NCBI GenBank assembly: GCA_945869265.1
Contig: CAMBOI010000006.1
Span: 29,941 to 93,940 of the forward strand
Direction of reading: 5' to 3'
Origin: an uncultured Prevotella sp.
GTDB taxonomy: Bacteria; Bacteroidota; Bacteroidia; Bacteroidales; Bacteroidaceae
Length of the DNA: 64,000 nt
Of this stretch, positions 8,607 to 14,682 are shown piece by piece. The stretch's first letter is position 1. Each line of letters starts with the position of its first letter. Below the pieces are notes generated by a model, which saw nothing but the letters and a program-made list of their open reading frames with translations, had not been told where the DNA came from and did no database searches. The translations under genes were made by a program, and so were the position numbers.

Positions 8607-9290
8607 TTACTTCTCGTAGCCTACGGGGTGATTGACAAGGAGAGTTTTGTTTTCGTCGAGATGCAGTTCCTTGGCGAGTGTCTCCTTGTCCATAGTCATT
8701 CTGGGCACGGTGGCAAGACCGAGAGCAGTGCATGCCAAGCAAATGTTCTGCGATACATATCCGGCATCTATAGCCCCCATCACTTCGGCACCTTTGGCAC
8801 GATCCCCGAATTTTGTGCGGTCGCTTACAAGTACAAGACTTACGGGTGCAACGGCAACAGCCTCCTGACGTCCGGCAACAGCAGGGCGCAAGTCCTTGTC
8901 GCTCACCTTCTGCAGCGAGTTACCATCCGGAACATATAGCCATGCTCCATCCTTGGTGCATACATATACGAGGATGTCCTGCGCATTAATGGCAGAAGGA
9001 GCGGTTATCTTCTTCGTGTCGGGACGATTGATGCCGCAGGCAGCCCAAAGGAGTTCGGAGAGGTCGGCATCAGAAACGGCCTTGTCGCTGAAGTCGCGCA
9101 CGGAGTGACGCTGCTGCAGTGATTCCATAAGAGTCATCTTGGTACTCTTGGTGGGAGCCGGCAATGAGCGTGTGTCACTTGCATTAGCATTTTGGCAACT
9201 TGTGGTTGCGATACTTGTTGCAGCCATTACAGTCACTGTCATAAAAGACAGGGCAGTGAAGATAGATGTTTTCTTGAAGTTCATATTCAT
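8607..9290 (-). CDS. Exported nitroreductase-family (SagB/ThcOx-like) oxidoreductase
   Basis: FMN-dependent nitroreductase-fold protein of 227 residues. After a hydrophobic leader (about residues 8-30, ending ATTSC, which may be an atypical lipobox) comes the family core. This includes LQQRHSVRDFSDKAVSDADL (flavin-binding RxSxRxF), LLWAACGINR, a YVPDGNSLQKVSDKDLR region and GYVSQNICLACTALGLATVP near the C-terminus. Secreted SagB-like nitroreductases of this kind are common in Bacteroidales; the substrate is unknown. The stop directly precedes the helicase start, and alaX lies 36 bases upstream, so the three genes look like one transcript. Confidence 0.85.
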   Translation of the reverse strand: MNMNFKKTSIFTALSFMTVTVMAATSIATTSCQNANASDTRSLPAPTKSTKMTLMESLQQRHSVRDFSDKAVSDADLSELLWAACGINRPDTKKITAPSAINAQDILVYVCTKDGAWLYVPDGNSLQKVSDKDLRPAVAGRQEAVAVAPVSLVLVSDRTKFGDRAKGAEVMGAIDAGYVSQNICLACTALGLATVPRMTMDKETLAKELHLDENKTLLVNHPVGYEK

Positions 9291-9326
9291 AAATCGATTT
9301 TAAAGTTATTACAAAAACGGTGCGAG

Positions 9327-9800
9327 TTATTGGGGAAATTCGGGATATACTCTGAAAACAATGCGAAACGAACCTTCGTTGTAGCTCGTACTTGTAATTC
9401 GGAATGACCCAATCTCCTTGGTTGACTTTACGTGCTTGCCGATGCAAGGGCATACGTCATAGTCGCCAATCCTTACGAGTCGCAATGTTTCACTTGCGTC
9501 TTCGGGCAATTTGTCGAGCTTAACTCCCACTGGGATATTGTCGCGAGTGACAAACTCATATTCCACAGGCAAGTCTGCGGCAATAAGTTCGTTGATTTTC
9601 CCCTCTATTTCAGCAACTTGTCCATCAGTGGGACATTCCGCAAGCAGAAAGTTTATTTTACTCTTCTTTCTCTCAATATGAGCATTCTTCGACCTTTCGC
9701 AGCCGAACATCCTCACCATTGTCTGATTGAGCAAATGCTCCGCTGTATGCGAAGGTTCGTGCTCACTCTTGTTGTGGTCATTCAATACTGGTTGTTCCAT
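9327..9800 (-). CDS. AlaX-type alanyl-tRNA editing hydrolase
   Basis: A free-standing trans-editing domain, related to the second additional domain of alanyl- and threonyl-tRNA synthetases. It is expected to deacylate mischarged tRNA such as Ser-tRNA(Ala). The 157-residue protein has both zinc-site motifs: HTAEHLLNQ (HxxxH) near residue 18 and CPCIGKHV (CxxxH) near residue 117. It lacks the N-terminal glycine-rich extension of longer AlaX proteins, so it is the short type. A good Bacteroidales promoter lies about 65 bases upstream, and the nitroreductase and nuclease-helicase follow on the same strand. Confidence 0.87.
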   Translation of the reverse strand: MEQPVLNDHNKSEHEPSHTAEHLLNQTMVRMFGCERSKNAHIERKKSKINFLLAECPTDGQVAEIEGKINELIAADLPVEYEFVTRDNIPVGVKLDKLPEDASETLRLVRIGDYDVCPCIGKHVKSTKEIGSFRITSTSYNEGSFRIVFRVYPEFPQ

Positions 9801-9863
9801 ATACTAACAAAAAAACTATAAACAATTGTAAGTGCAACTTTATAAGGCACTAAATTAATGCTG

Positions 9864-9894
9864 CAAAAATACATCTTTTATTTCAGAAAACAAA
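9864..9894 (-). promoter_or_regulatory. Bacteroidales promoter for the alaX operon
   Basis: On the minus strand, TTTG (9891-9894) is followed by a 19-base spacer and TATTTTTG (9864-9871). This fits the primary-sigma consensus TTTG-N19/20-TAnnTTTG and faces alaX. Confidence 0.7.
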
Positions 9895-10037
9895 GGTTTT
9901 TCCTCCAAATTTCACAAAAAACATGCGATTTAGAGCAAAACTATTGGCAAAAAGTTGCAAAAAACACTTGGATTTATTGGAATATAGTATAGCTCGTACT
10001 TGTAATCCTTCATTTTGGTTAAAGAAAGGAACAAATT

Positions 10038-10076
10038 ATCCACAAATCACGGAATTAAAATCCACAAATCACGGAA
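10038..10076. repeat. Two tandem 17-bp repeats
   Basis: ATCCACAAATCACGGAA is present at 10038-10054 and 10060-10076, a 22-base period, with a partial third TTTACGGAA about 15 bases later. They lie ahead of the promoter at 10113-10143 in a gene-free stretch (9801-10171). Function is unknown. Confidence 0.55.
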
Positions 10077-10112
10077 AAATAATCAATATTTTACGGAATT
10101 TTCAGGAAATCC

Positions 10113-10143
10113 TTTGTAATTCAACAAATTATTTATACCTTTG
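10113..10143 (+). promoter_or_regulatory. Bacteroidales promoter upstream of a decayed gene
   Basis: TTTG at 10113-10116, a 19-base spacer, then TACCTTTG at 10136-10143. It points at the DUF4143-like remnant that starts at 10172, so the promoter seems to have outlived its gene. Confidence 0.65.
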
Positions 10144-10171
10144 CACCCACATAATCCAAGCATATAAAGAT

Positions 10172-10264
10172 ATGACCGACTTTAAATATTAACCTCGTAT
10201 TGCGGACTCCATTCTTCAGAAAAAAATGAAAGAACATGCCTTCAAGATGCTTGCTCCAAGATAA
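10172..10264 (+). pseudogene. N-terminal remnant of an AAA_14/DUF4143-type ATPase
   Basis: From the ATG at 10172 the frame reads MTDFKY, a TAA stop, then PRIADSILQKKMKEHAFKML before another stop. Bacteroidales ATPases of the AAA_14/DUF4143 family characteristically begin with YLPRIADxxLxxKLxxFGAVLIEGPKWCGKTT. The match to the first half, interrupted by an in-frame stop and lost before the Walker A motif, points to a decayed gene. A good promoter remains just upstream. Recognition is by eye only. Confidence 0.38.
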
Positions 10265-10300
10265 ATGAATTGACTGTGTTCATTCAATCCCCTATTAATC

Positions 10301-10861
10301 TTATTTTCTCTCCAACTCATTCTTCATAATCTCCATCTTGGTGTCTTCAAAATACTTCCTTGCCATGAAGAACCATTGAAGATATTGTGTAAGATAATGT
10401 TTCAAATTTGGAATATAGTCATTGAAAAGGAATGTAGCCTGCGAGTGGGTATATAGACGATTGGTTTCGTTATTTATTACATAACACATGGTTATGATTC
10501 CCTTCTGATTAGTGTAATTTATAGCCTTTGACACTCTCGATACCTCATCAAGATCGTCAAGTTCTATTTCTGACCAGAAAGGATACCAAAGCGTGATGAA
10601 TTCACTGTTGTCATCTATGTTGATGCTGAAATTCTGACCTTGATACGTAAAGTCCACTCGGGTATTTTCCTTTTCATCTACTACTGGCTCGCAGTTCATC
10701 TCATTGAGTGTATTCATGAGAAGAGGCTTAATGTCTTTCTGTCCAGTATTGGATACTGGTGATGATATTGAATTATCATCGTCAGAATTCTTCTTTGCGA
10801 ATATAAACATATAAGTGGCAAAGCCTGTAATAAATCCGACAATTACTAAAAACAAATCCAT
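10301..10861 (-). CDS. Membrane-anchored protein, possibly YbjN-like
   Basis: Protein of about 186 residues with one N-terminal membrane segment (MDLFLVIVGFITGFATYMFIF), an Asp/Ser-rich linker and a soluble domain. The soluble part follows the order of YbjN-type domains: MNTLNEMNCEPVVDEKENTRVDFTYQGQNFSINIDD, an aromatic strand, INYTNQKGIITMCYVI and a C-terminal helix YLQWFFMARKYFED. That assignment is an inference. I prefer the ATG at 10861, which puts the membrane segment at the very N-terminus; an ATG at 10894 would add 11 residues. It is read from the TATCTTTG box at 10960-10967, which lies in a duplicated upxY 5' region. Confidence 0.6.
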   Translation of the reverse strand: MDLFLVIVGFITGFATYMFIFAKKNSDDDNSISSPVSNTGQKDIKPLLMNTLNEMNCEPVVDEKENTRVDFTYQGQNFSINIDDNSEFITLWYPFWSEIELDDLDEVSRVSKAINYTNQKGIITMCYVINNETNRLYTHSQATFLFNDYIPNLKHYLTQYLQWFFMARKYFEDTKMEIMKNELERK

Positions 10862-10899
10862 ATCTTCTATTTTTAAAGTTTCACTATAAACCATATTCT

Positions 10900-11054
10900 A
10901 CCGACACCCCTGTAGGTTAGTCATTGGCTTCGGGGATGGCAATAGCGGTAAGGCCATTGCAAAGATAAAGAAAATAATCGGAAGTTATATATGTTTGAAA
11001 TAGTTTTAACACGAATTTAACAGTAATATGATCATTAAACACAGAACGGCTACT
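10900..11054. repeat. Direct repeat copy 1: decayed upxY 5' end and leader
   Basis: This stretch matches 26069-26328 in the same orientation. Bases 10900-10956 match the coding start of the UpxY-like gene; read on the minus strand they encode GLTAIAIPEAND then a stop, against GLTATAIPEANSS in the intact copy. Bases 10956-11054 match the promoter and upstream region almost identically. About 105 bases present in copy 2 (26126-26230) are missing here. The two copies bracket the accessory island. Confidence 0.85.
10960..10967 (-). promoter_or_regulatory. TATCTTTG -7 box in repeat copy 1
   Basis: TATCTTTG on the minus strand, identical to the box ahead of the intact upxY gene (26235-26242). No clear TTTG upstream element is present. 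It would drive the membrane-anchored protein at 10301-10861. Confidence 0.5.
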
Positions 11055-11113
11055 TCTGAAAATTCTCCAAGAATCCTCCAAAATTTTTAAAATATCTCCT
11101 ATATTTTACTGAA

Positions 11114-11175
11114 CTTTCGCTTTAATTTTGCAGCGTGAATAATAGAGTATCCACGCTGCAAAATTAAAGCGAAAG
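11114..11175. repeat. Perfect 24-bp inverted repeat with 14-base loop
   Basis: Arms at 11114-11137 and 11152-11175 are perfect reverse complements. Each arm contains TAATTTTG, a -7 box look-alike, so the palindrome carries two outward-symmetric promoter-like boxes (11123-11130 plus strand, 11159-11166 minus strand). It lies between the zinc-ribbon gene and the repeat copy, at the end of a minus-strand gene run. It may act as a terminator or attenuator hairpin, or be the footprint of a mobile element. The remainder of 10895-11228 is the direct repeat and AT-rich DNA. Confidence 0.8.
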
Positions 11176-11228
11176 GTAAGTTAGTAATATTCGATATAAT
11201 TACATTTTCACTATGAATAATGATGCTA

Positions 11229-11492
11229 TTAATACTTTTTCACCTCTTTCACACCACCAAAAGCACTTAGCCGTACCTTAAACGCCTCATGGCAATCTTT
11301 ACAACAATATTGATGCCATGTACGACCATAGCCAATATTCGCTCCTAGTATTCCAGGAACCCCCGTCGCCATTTCAAGAAGTGCACCTCCTACCACAGAA
11401 CCTGCTGTTGCAAGTTTGTCTGATAATTTACCGTTTGTTGTTTTTGCTGTGTTGATACTGCCACAATATGGGCATTTTACTATTGTTGCCAT
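11229..11492 (-). CDS. Small zinc-ribbon protein of unknown function
   Basis: The 87-residue protein starts MATIVKCPYCGSIN and later has HQYCCKDCHEAFKV, giving two CxxC pairs that can form a zinc ribbon. Between them is a glycine/alanine-rich mildly hydrophobic stretch (LATAGSVVGGALLEMATGVPGILGA), which could be a membrane-inserting hairpin. The family is not recognised. It is the last of a run of small minus-strand genes (50, 136, 83 and 87 codons) with 3-31 base gaps between the last three, downstream of the protease/sigma operon. A role in that module is only guessed from position. Confidence 0.65.
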   Translation of the reverse strand: MATIVKCPYCGSINTAKTTNGKLSDKLATAGSVVGGALLEMATGVPGILGANIGYGRTWHQYCCKDCHEAFKVRLSAFGGVKEVKKY

Positions 11493-11523
11493 AATTTCTA
11501 TTTTTATTAAATGAATAATATTA

Positions 11524-11775
11524 TTACAAGCTCTCTTCTATTTCCGTTTTAAGCTTAAGTAGCTCTGAATAGTTATGCCTGTTTGCTGTGACTCTCCGCA
11601 TCAGGTTCTCTGCTGTTTCACGCCTGTCTGGATGTCTGTCAGGGTGCACCGCCAAACTCAATTCCTTATAGAGTTTGCGTGCTTTTACCATACTATCAAC
11701 AACGTTTGCACTCTCGTCCCCTTTTATTGTTCTACGGAAACGTATGCGGTTAATGATTCTGATAAATATATTCAT
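11524..11775 (-). CDS. Small J-domain-like protein
   Basis: The 83-residue protein has KARKLYKELSLAVHPDRHPD followed by a helix with NLMRRVTANRHNY. This is the helix II, HPD loop and helix III pattern of DnaJ J-domains, which stimulate DnaK. There is no zinc-finger or C-terminal substrate domain, so it would be a minimal co-chaperone. The basic N-terminus MNIFIRIINRIRFRR could bind membrane or a partner, and resembles the start of the upstream gene (MNIRAIITNLIN). Only 3 bases separate the two genes, implying co-translation. Confidence 0.72.
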   Translation of the reverse strand: MNIFIRIINRIRFRRTIKGDESANVVDSMVKARKLYKELSLAVHPDRHPDRRETAENLMRRVTANRHNYSELLKLKTEIEESL

Positions 11776-11778
11776 GGC

Positions 11779-12189
11779 TCAACTAATGAAATATTGATTC
11801 AAATTAGCATATCTCTTCAAGGCAAAACTCTTCGTTTTTACAGTTGTCTTGCCTTTGATGATAAGGGTGTCAAACCCAATAGCCATCAACTGTCGTACAA
11901 ATGCCGCATTGTCTGTAACGTTGCTCGCTAATTCCTCCATTTCACTTTCGCGAAGAGAATAGTCATTCTCGATAGTGATTTTGAATCCGCTACGAATCCA
12001 AAGGGAGCTCATTTCGTGCGCAAAAGCGCTATTGCCCTGAGATATTGACACTTTACACAAACGCTTAAACTCCCCTGTAGTGAAATACTCTTTGAAAGCT
12101 GCATTCATTTGCGATATAATCCTCATGCGCTCGAACGAACCGTCAAGCAATGAGTTGATTAGATTTGTGATAATTGCTCGAATATTCAT
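11779..12189 (-). CDS. Hypothetical protein beside the J-domain gene
   Basis: 136 residues, no recognised family. The N-terminus MNIRAIITNLINSLLDGSF is amphipathic and resembles that of the next gene. The middle is helical and charged, and the C-terminus is basic with repeated Lys/Thr (IIKGKTTVKTKSFALKRY). No signal peptide or obvious membrane span is seen. It lies directly upstream of the J-domain gene and downstream of a 50-residue membrane protein, so a shared transcript is likely. A client or partner of the J-protein is possible but unproven. Confidence 0.55.
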   Translation of the reverse strand: MNIRAIITNLINSLLDGSFERMRIISQMNAAFKEYFTTGEFKRLCKVSISQGNSAFAHEMSSLWIRSGFKITIENDYSLRESEMEELASNVTDNAAFVRQLMAIGFDTLIIKGKTTVKTKSFALKRYANLNQYFIS

Positions 12190-12210
12190 ATTTGTTTCCG
12201 TTTAATGTTC

Positions 12211-12363
12211 TCAACTCAAACCTGCATAAAGAATAATTCCCCATACGATAGCGATTGCCTTGTCACCAATACCACCACGTATTAGCATTGTAATTGGCCA
12301 AAGGAAGTCCCAATTGCTAATGAAACACATAATCATATAAATTATTGCTGCTAATGTAAACAT
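12211..12363 (-). CDS. 50-residue membrane protein
   Basis: A minus-strand ORF starting at ATG 12363 encodes MFTLAAIIYMIMCFISNWDF, then a WP-containing turn with a basic loop (MLIRGGIGDK), and ends with AIAIVWGIILYAGLS. Two hydrophobic segments suggest a small two-span inner-membrane protein with a charged loop. It lies between the terminator of the sigma/anti-sigma genes (12449-12480) and the hypothetical gene at 12189, on the same strand. It resembles no family I can name. Its compactness and position support a real gene. Confidence 0.5.
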   Translation of the reverse strand: MFTLAAIIYMIMCFISNWDFLWPITMLIRGGIGDKAIAIVWGIILYAGLS

Positions 12364-12448
12364 AATATTTCGTTTTTTAAAAGTTACGCCCCAATATCGA
12401 GGTTCACTTTTCTATACCAATCATTGGCTAAAGGTAAATGCAAAAAAC

Positions 12449-12480
12449 AAAAAAAAAGAGTCCTGCATTTGCAGAACTCC
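12449..12480 (-). terminator. Intrinsic terminator of the protease/sigma operon
   Basis: On the minus strand, GGAGTTCTGC, loop AAAT and GCAGGACTC form a stem with one mismatch, followed by an uninterrupted T tract (12449-12457). It lies 24 bases after the anti-sigma gene stop, marking the end of the long operon that begins at upxY. Confidence 0.82.
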
Positions 12481-12504
12481 TTGAAATTTGTTTAGTGGAT
12501 AACC

Positions 12505-13233
12505 TTATAAGTCCTTAATCTTCTTTATTAGTTCTTGTACCGGTTGTGTTATTTGCGGATAATCATTATTTCGTTTTAGCATATTCTCAAGAATCGGTAT
12601 AGGTTTCTCACGTTCTCCATTTTTCAAGTATGCTATGGCAAGATTCCATGATATATCATCTTGAAAATCAAAATATACGGATTCATCTTTGAATGAATCT
12701 TGATATATACGTTCAAGTTCAAGGATTGTTGGTGCTATTTCTCTACCTTCCTTTACATTCGCAAACAGGTGTTCAAGTTCCTTAAGTTTAGCCTTATCAA
12801 TATTCCCTCGAATGTTTTCTGTGTCTGATATATCCTGAACGTATGCAAAATAGTGATTATTTCCAAGTGAAACAGTTCTGTCATATTCATAGTAATGATA
12901 ACCACCAAATACAATAATACCTACGATACAAGCTGCAGCAACTAACTTCATATATCTTGGCCACACTCTTAATATGCGAGTTTTCAATCCTAATGCTTTA
13001 CGAAAATCCTGTTCGTCCATTAACCGTATTTTTTCGACTATAGCAACATCTTGTTTCATCCCTTCCTGTTGCATCGTCTTTATCATTAATGCTGTGATGC
13101 GAGCTCGTTCCTTCAACTCCGAGTCTGATGCAAGTTCTTCCATAAACAAATTCTCCTCTTTGTCAGTCATCTTGTTGCGGAGATATTTCTCTACTTTAGC
13201 ATCAAATAGTTCAAAATTGTTAATCTTCTCCAT
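12505..13233 (-). CDS. Single-pass membrane protein, probable anti-sigma factor
   Basis: 242 residues. The cytoplasmic part (1-95) is helical and acidic with FDAKVEKYLRNKMTDKEENLF and EELASDSELKERA, a layout seen in Bacteroidetes anti-sigma factors that lack the zinc-binding motif. One membrane segment follows at about 96-115 (KLVAAACIVGIIVFGGYHYY). The outer domain (about 117-242) is helical, and its end (ISWNLAIAYLKNGEREKPIPILENML) looks like TPR helices. The start overlaps the ECF sigma gene by 14 bases, the usual coupling of a sigma factor and its inhibitor. The function is inferred from position and topology. Its outer domain faces the compartment where the upstream proteases are predicted to be. 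Confidence 0.7.
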   Translation of the reverse strand: MEKINNFELFDAKVEKYLRNKMTDKEENLFMEELASDSELKERARITALMIKTMQQEGMKQDVAIVEKIRLMDEQDFRKALGLKTRILRVWPRYMKLVAAACIVGIIVFGGYHYYEYDRTVSLGNNHYFAYVQDISDTENIRGNIDKAKLKELEHLFANVKEGREIAPTILELERIYQDSFKDESVYFDFQDDISWNLAIAYLKNGEREKPIPILENMLKRNNDYPQITQPVQELIKKIKDL

Positions 13234-13780
13234 AGATAATCTCTTTTAGTTGGGTTGAAAACTTGTCTTTTAATCTTTTCATGCATTGCGCTTTCTTGGC
13301 TTTAACCGAGTCAGAGTTTTTGTAATCAATCACACTTGCTATCTCTGTCATATTCATATTATCATAGTAATATGACCACAAAATAACATCACAAGGTGAA
13401 GGCATGTGGTTGACAATGTCTTCCATTGCCATTTGTTGTTTCACCGAGAAACCACCATCTAACTCCAGAAGCACATCAACTTTTGAGTTATCATACTGTA
13501 CTTCTTCAAGTGTATCAATCAATTTATTATCTCTTTTCTTCTTCAATGCTTGAAAAATACAGATTTGCGTAAAATATGTTGAAAGGCTTGACGTTAATGT
13601 AACGAGCTTTCCACTAACTATATTTTGATATAGTGCAATACAAGAGTCTTGATAGACATCATCGGCTTGTTCTTGAGAAAAATTGTATCTTCCCTGTAAT
13701 AATGAAACTGTCTTCTTTCGCTCCCTTGTAAAAAAGGAGTTGAAGTCTCGTTCTGTTTTCGGTATCTTATGTATTTCCAT
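13220..13780 (-). CDS. ECF-type RNA polymerase sigma factor
   Basis: 186 residues with two sigma regions. Region 2 covers about 15-90 (LLQGRYNFSQEQADDVYQDSCIALYQNI, then STYFTQICIFQALKKKRD). Region 4 covers about 125-178 (MPSPCDVILWSYYYDNMNMTEIASVI, then NSDSVKAKKAQCMKRLK), a helix-turn-helix for -35 recognition. The long acidic linker between them is normal for the class. The gene lies 2 bases after the caspase gene and overlaps the anti-sigma-like gene, so all three are co-translated. It is the likely output of the surrounding protease operon. Confidence 0.88.
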   Translation of the reverse strand: MEIHKIPKTERDFNSFFTRERKKTVSLLQGRYNFSQEQADDVYQDSCIALYQNIVSGKLVTLTSSLSTYFTQICIFQALKKKRDNKLIDTLEEVQYDNSKVDVLLELDGGFSVKQQMAMEDIVNHMPSPCDVILWSYYYDNMNMTEIASVIDYKNSDSVKAKKAQCMKRLKDKFSTQLKEIIYGED

Positions 13781-13782
13781 AT

Positions 13783-14682
13783 TTATTTTGAAGTTTCAAT
13801 TACCATATTTTGTCTTCTTAATCGTCTATCATTTTTCATTCCTATTTTTACAGCGTCAATCCATTTCCCAGATTTGTCAATTTTGATAGAAGACATAGTC
13901 TTTGCGATATAAAAAGACAATGAACCATACCAAGTCTTATTCTCCTTATTGAGAATTTCCTTGTTAACTTGATATGATCGGCAAGCTTCTATAAATGTAA
14001 CTGGAGCTTGTCCAACTGCGGTTGGGACTCTAAAATAGTCATTTTGTTCCCTACTTCTGTCTGGAGTATAATACTTGCCTGAGCGTGTAAATCCTTCTCT
14101 TACACCGCGTACATGATCGTCATCTCCTCTGGATGAGGTACCAGAATGACAAGCATCAAGAACAACGAACAGTTTTCCTGTCGTTCCAAGCTTATTACGA
14201 ATTGTAGAAACATACTTCTCCAATTCATCGTCAATCAGATGATTCTTCCCCTCGTACTTTCCCTTCTCAAAATACATTCGAGCATCCACCGGGATGAGTG
14301 CCTCGTCCCAACCGTCTGGTTCATCTCCATTCAAGTCTTCAAATGGTTGCCCATGCATAGAAAAATGTAGATAAACCAGGTCTCCTTTCTTGCAGTTCTT
14401 TATTAGTCTTTCAAAAGCCTTGGTAATCCCAGCATGAGTAGCTTGTCTGTCAACAAGGCTTGTCACCTCAAAGCCTTGTTCTTTGAACAGAGGCTTAAGC
14501 AACTCAATGTCATTTGCGCCACTGATGTTTGCCCACTTATTAGGGTCTTCTATAGTGTTTCCATAGTCGGAAATACCAACCAGCAACGCACGCTTGGTCT
14601 CAGCGTTTAGTGTTTGCACTCCTAAAAGAAGTACAAAATACACGATAGATGATTTGATTACGTTTCTCATATTTATTTTCAA
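13783..14682 (-). CDS. Exported caspase-like (C14) protease
   Basis: 299 residues: signal peptide (about 1-27, ending LNA), then a caspase-fold p20-like domain. It opens with RALLVGISDYG. The catalytic His is near 110 in YLHFSMHGQ and the catalytic Cys near 178 in VVLDACHSG, the metacaspase-type dyad. The segment between (GDEPDGWDEALIPVD) is typical of secreted Bacteroidetes caspases. The gene overlaps the CHAT gene upstream by 4 bases and ends 2 bases before the ECF sigma gene. The substrate is unknown; candidates are the outer domain of the anti-sigma-like protein or other proteins of the operon. Confidence 0.9.
   Translation of the reverse strand: MKINMRNVIKSSIVYFVLLLGVQTLNAETKRALLVGISDYGNTIEDPNKWANISGANDIELLKPLFKEQGFEVTSLVDRQATHAGITKAFERLIKNCKKGDLVYLHFSMHGQPFEDLNGDEPDGWDEALIPVDARMYFEKGKYEGKNHLIDDELEKYVSTIRNKLGTTGKLFVVLDACHSGTSSRGDDDHVRGVREGFTRSGKYYTPDRSREQNDYFRVPTAVGQAPVTFIEACRSYQVNKEILNKENKTWYGSLSFYIAKTMSSIKIDKSGKWIDAVKIGMKNDRRLRRQNMVIETSK

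Noticed and set aside
9923..10192. 89-codon plus-strand ORF
   Set aside because: It crosses the tandem 17-bp repeats and a consensus promoter; composition looks random.
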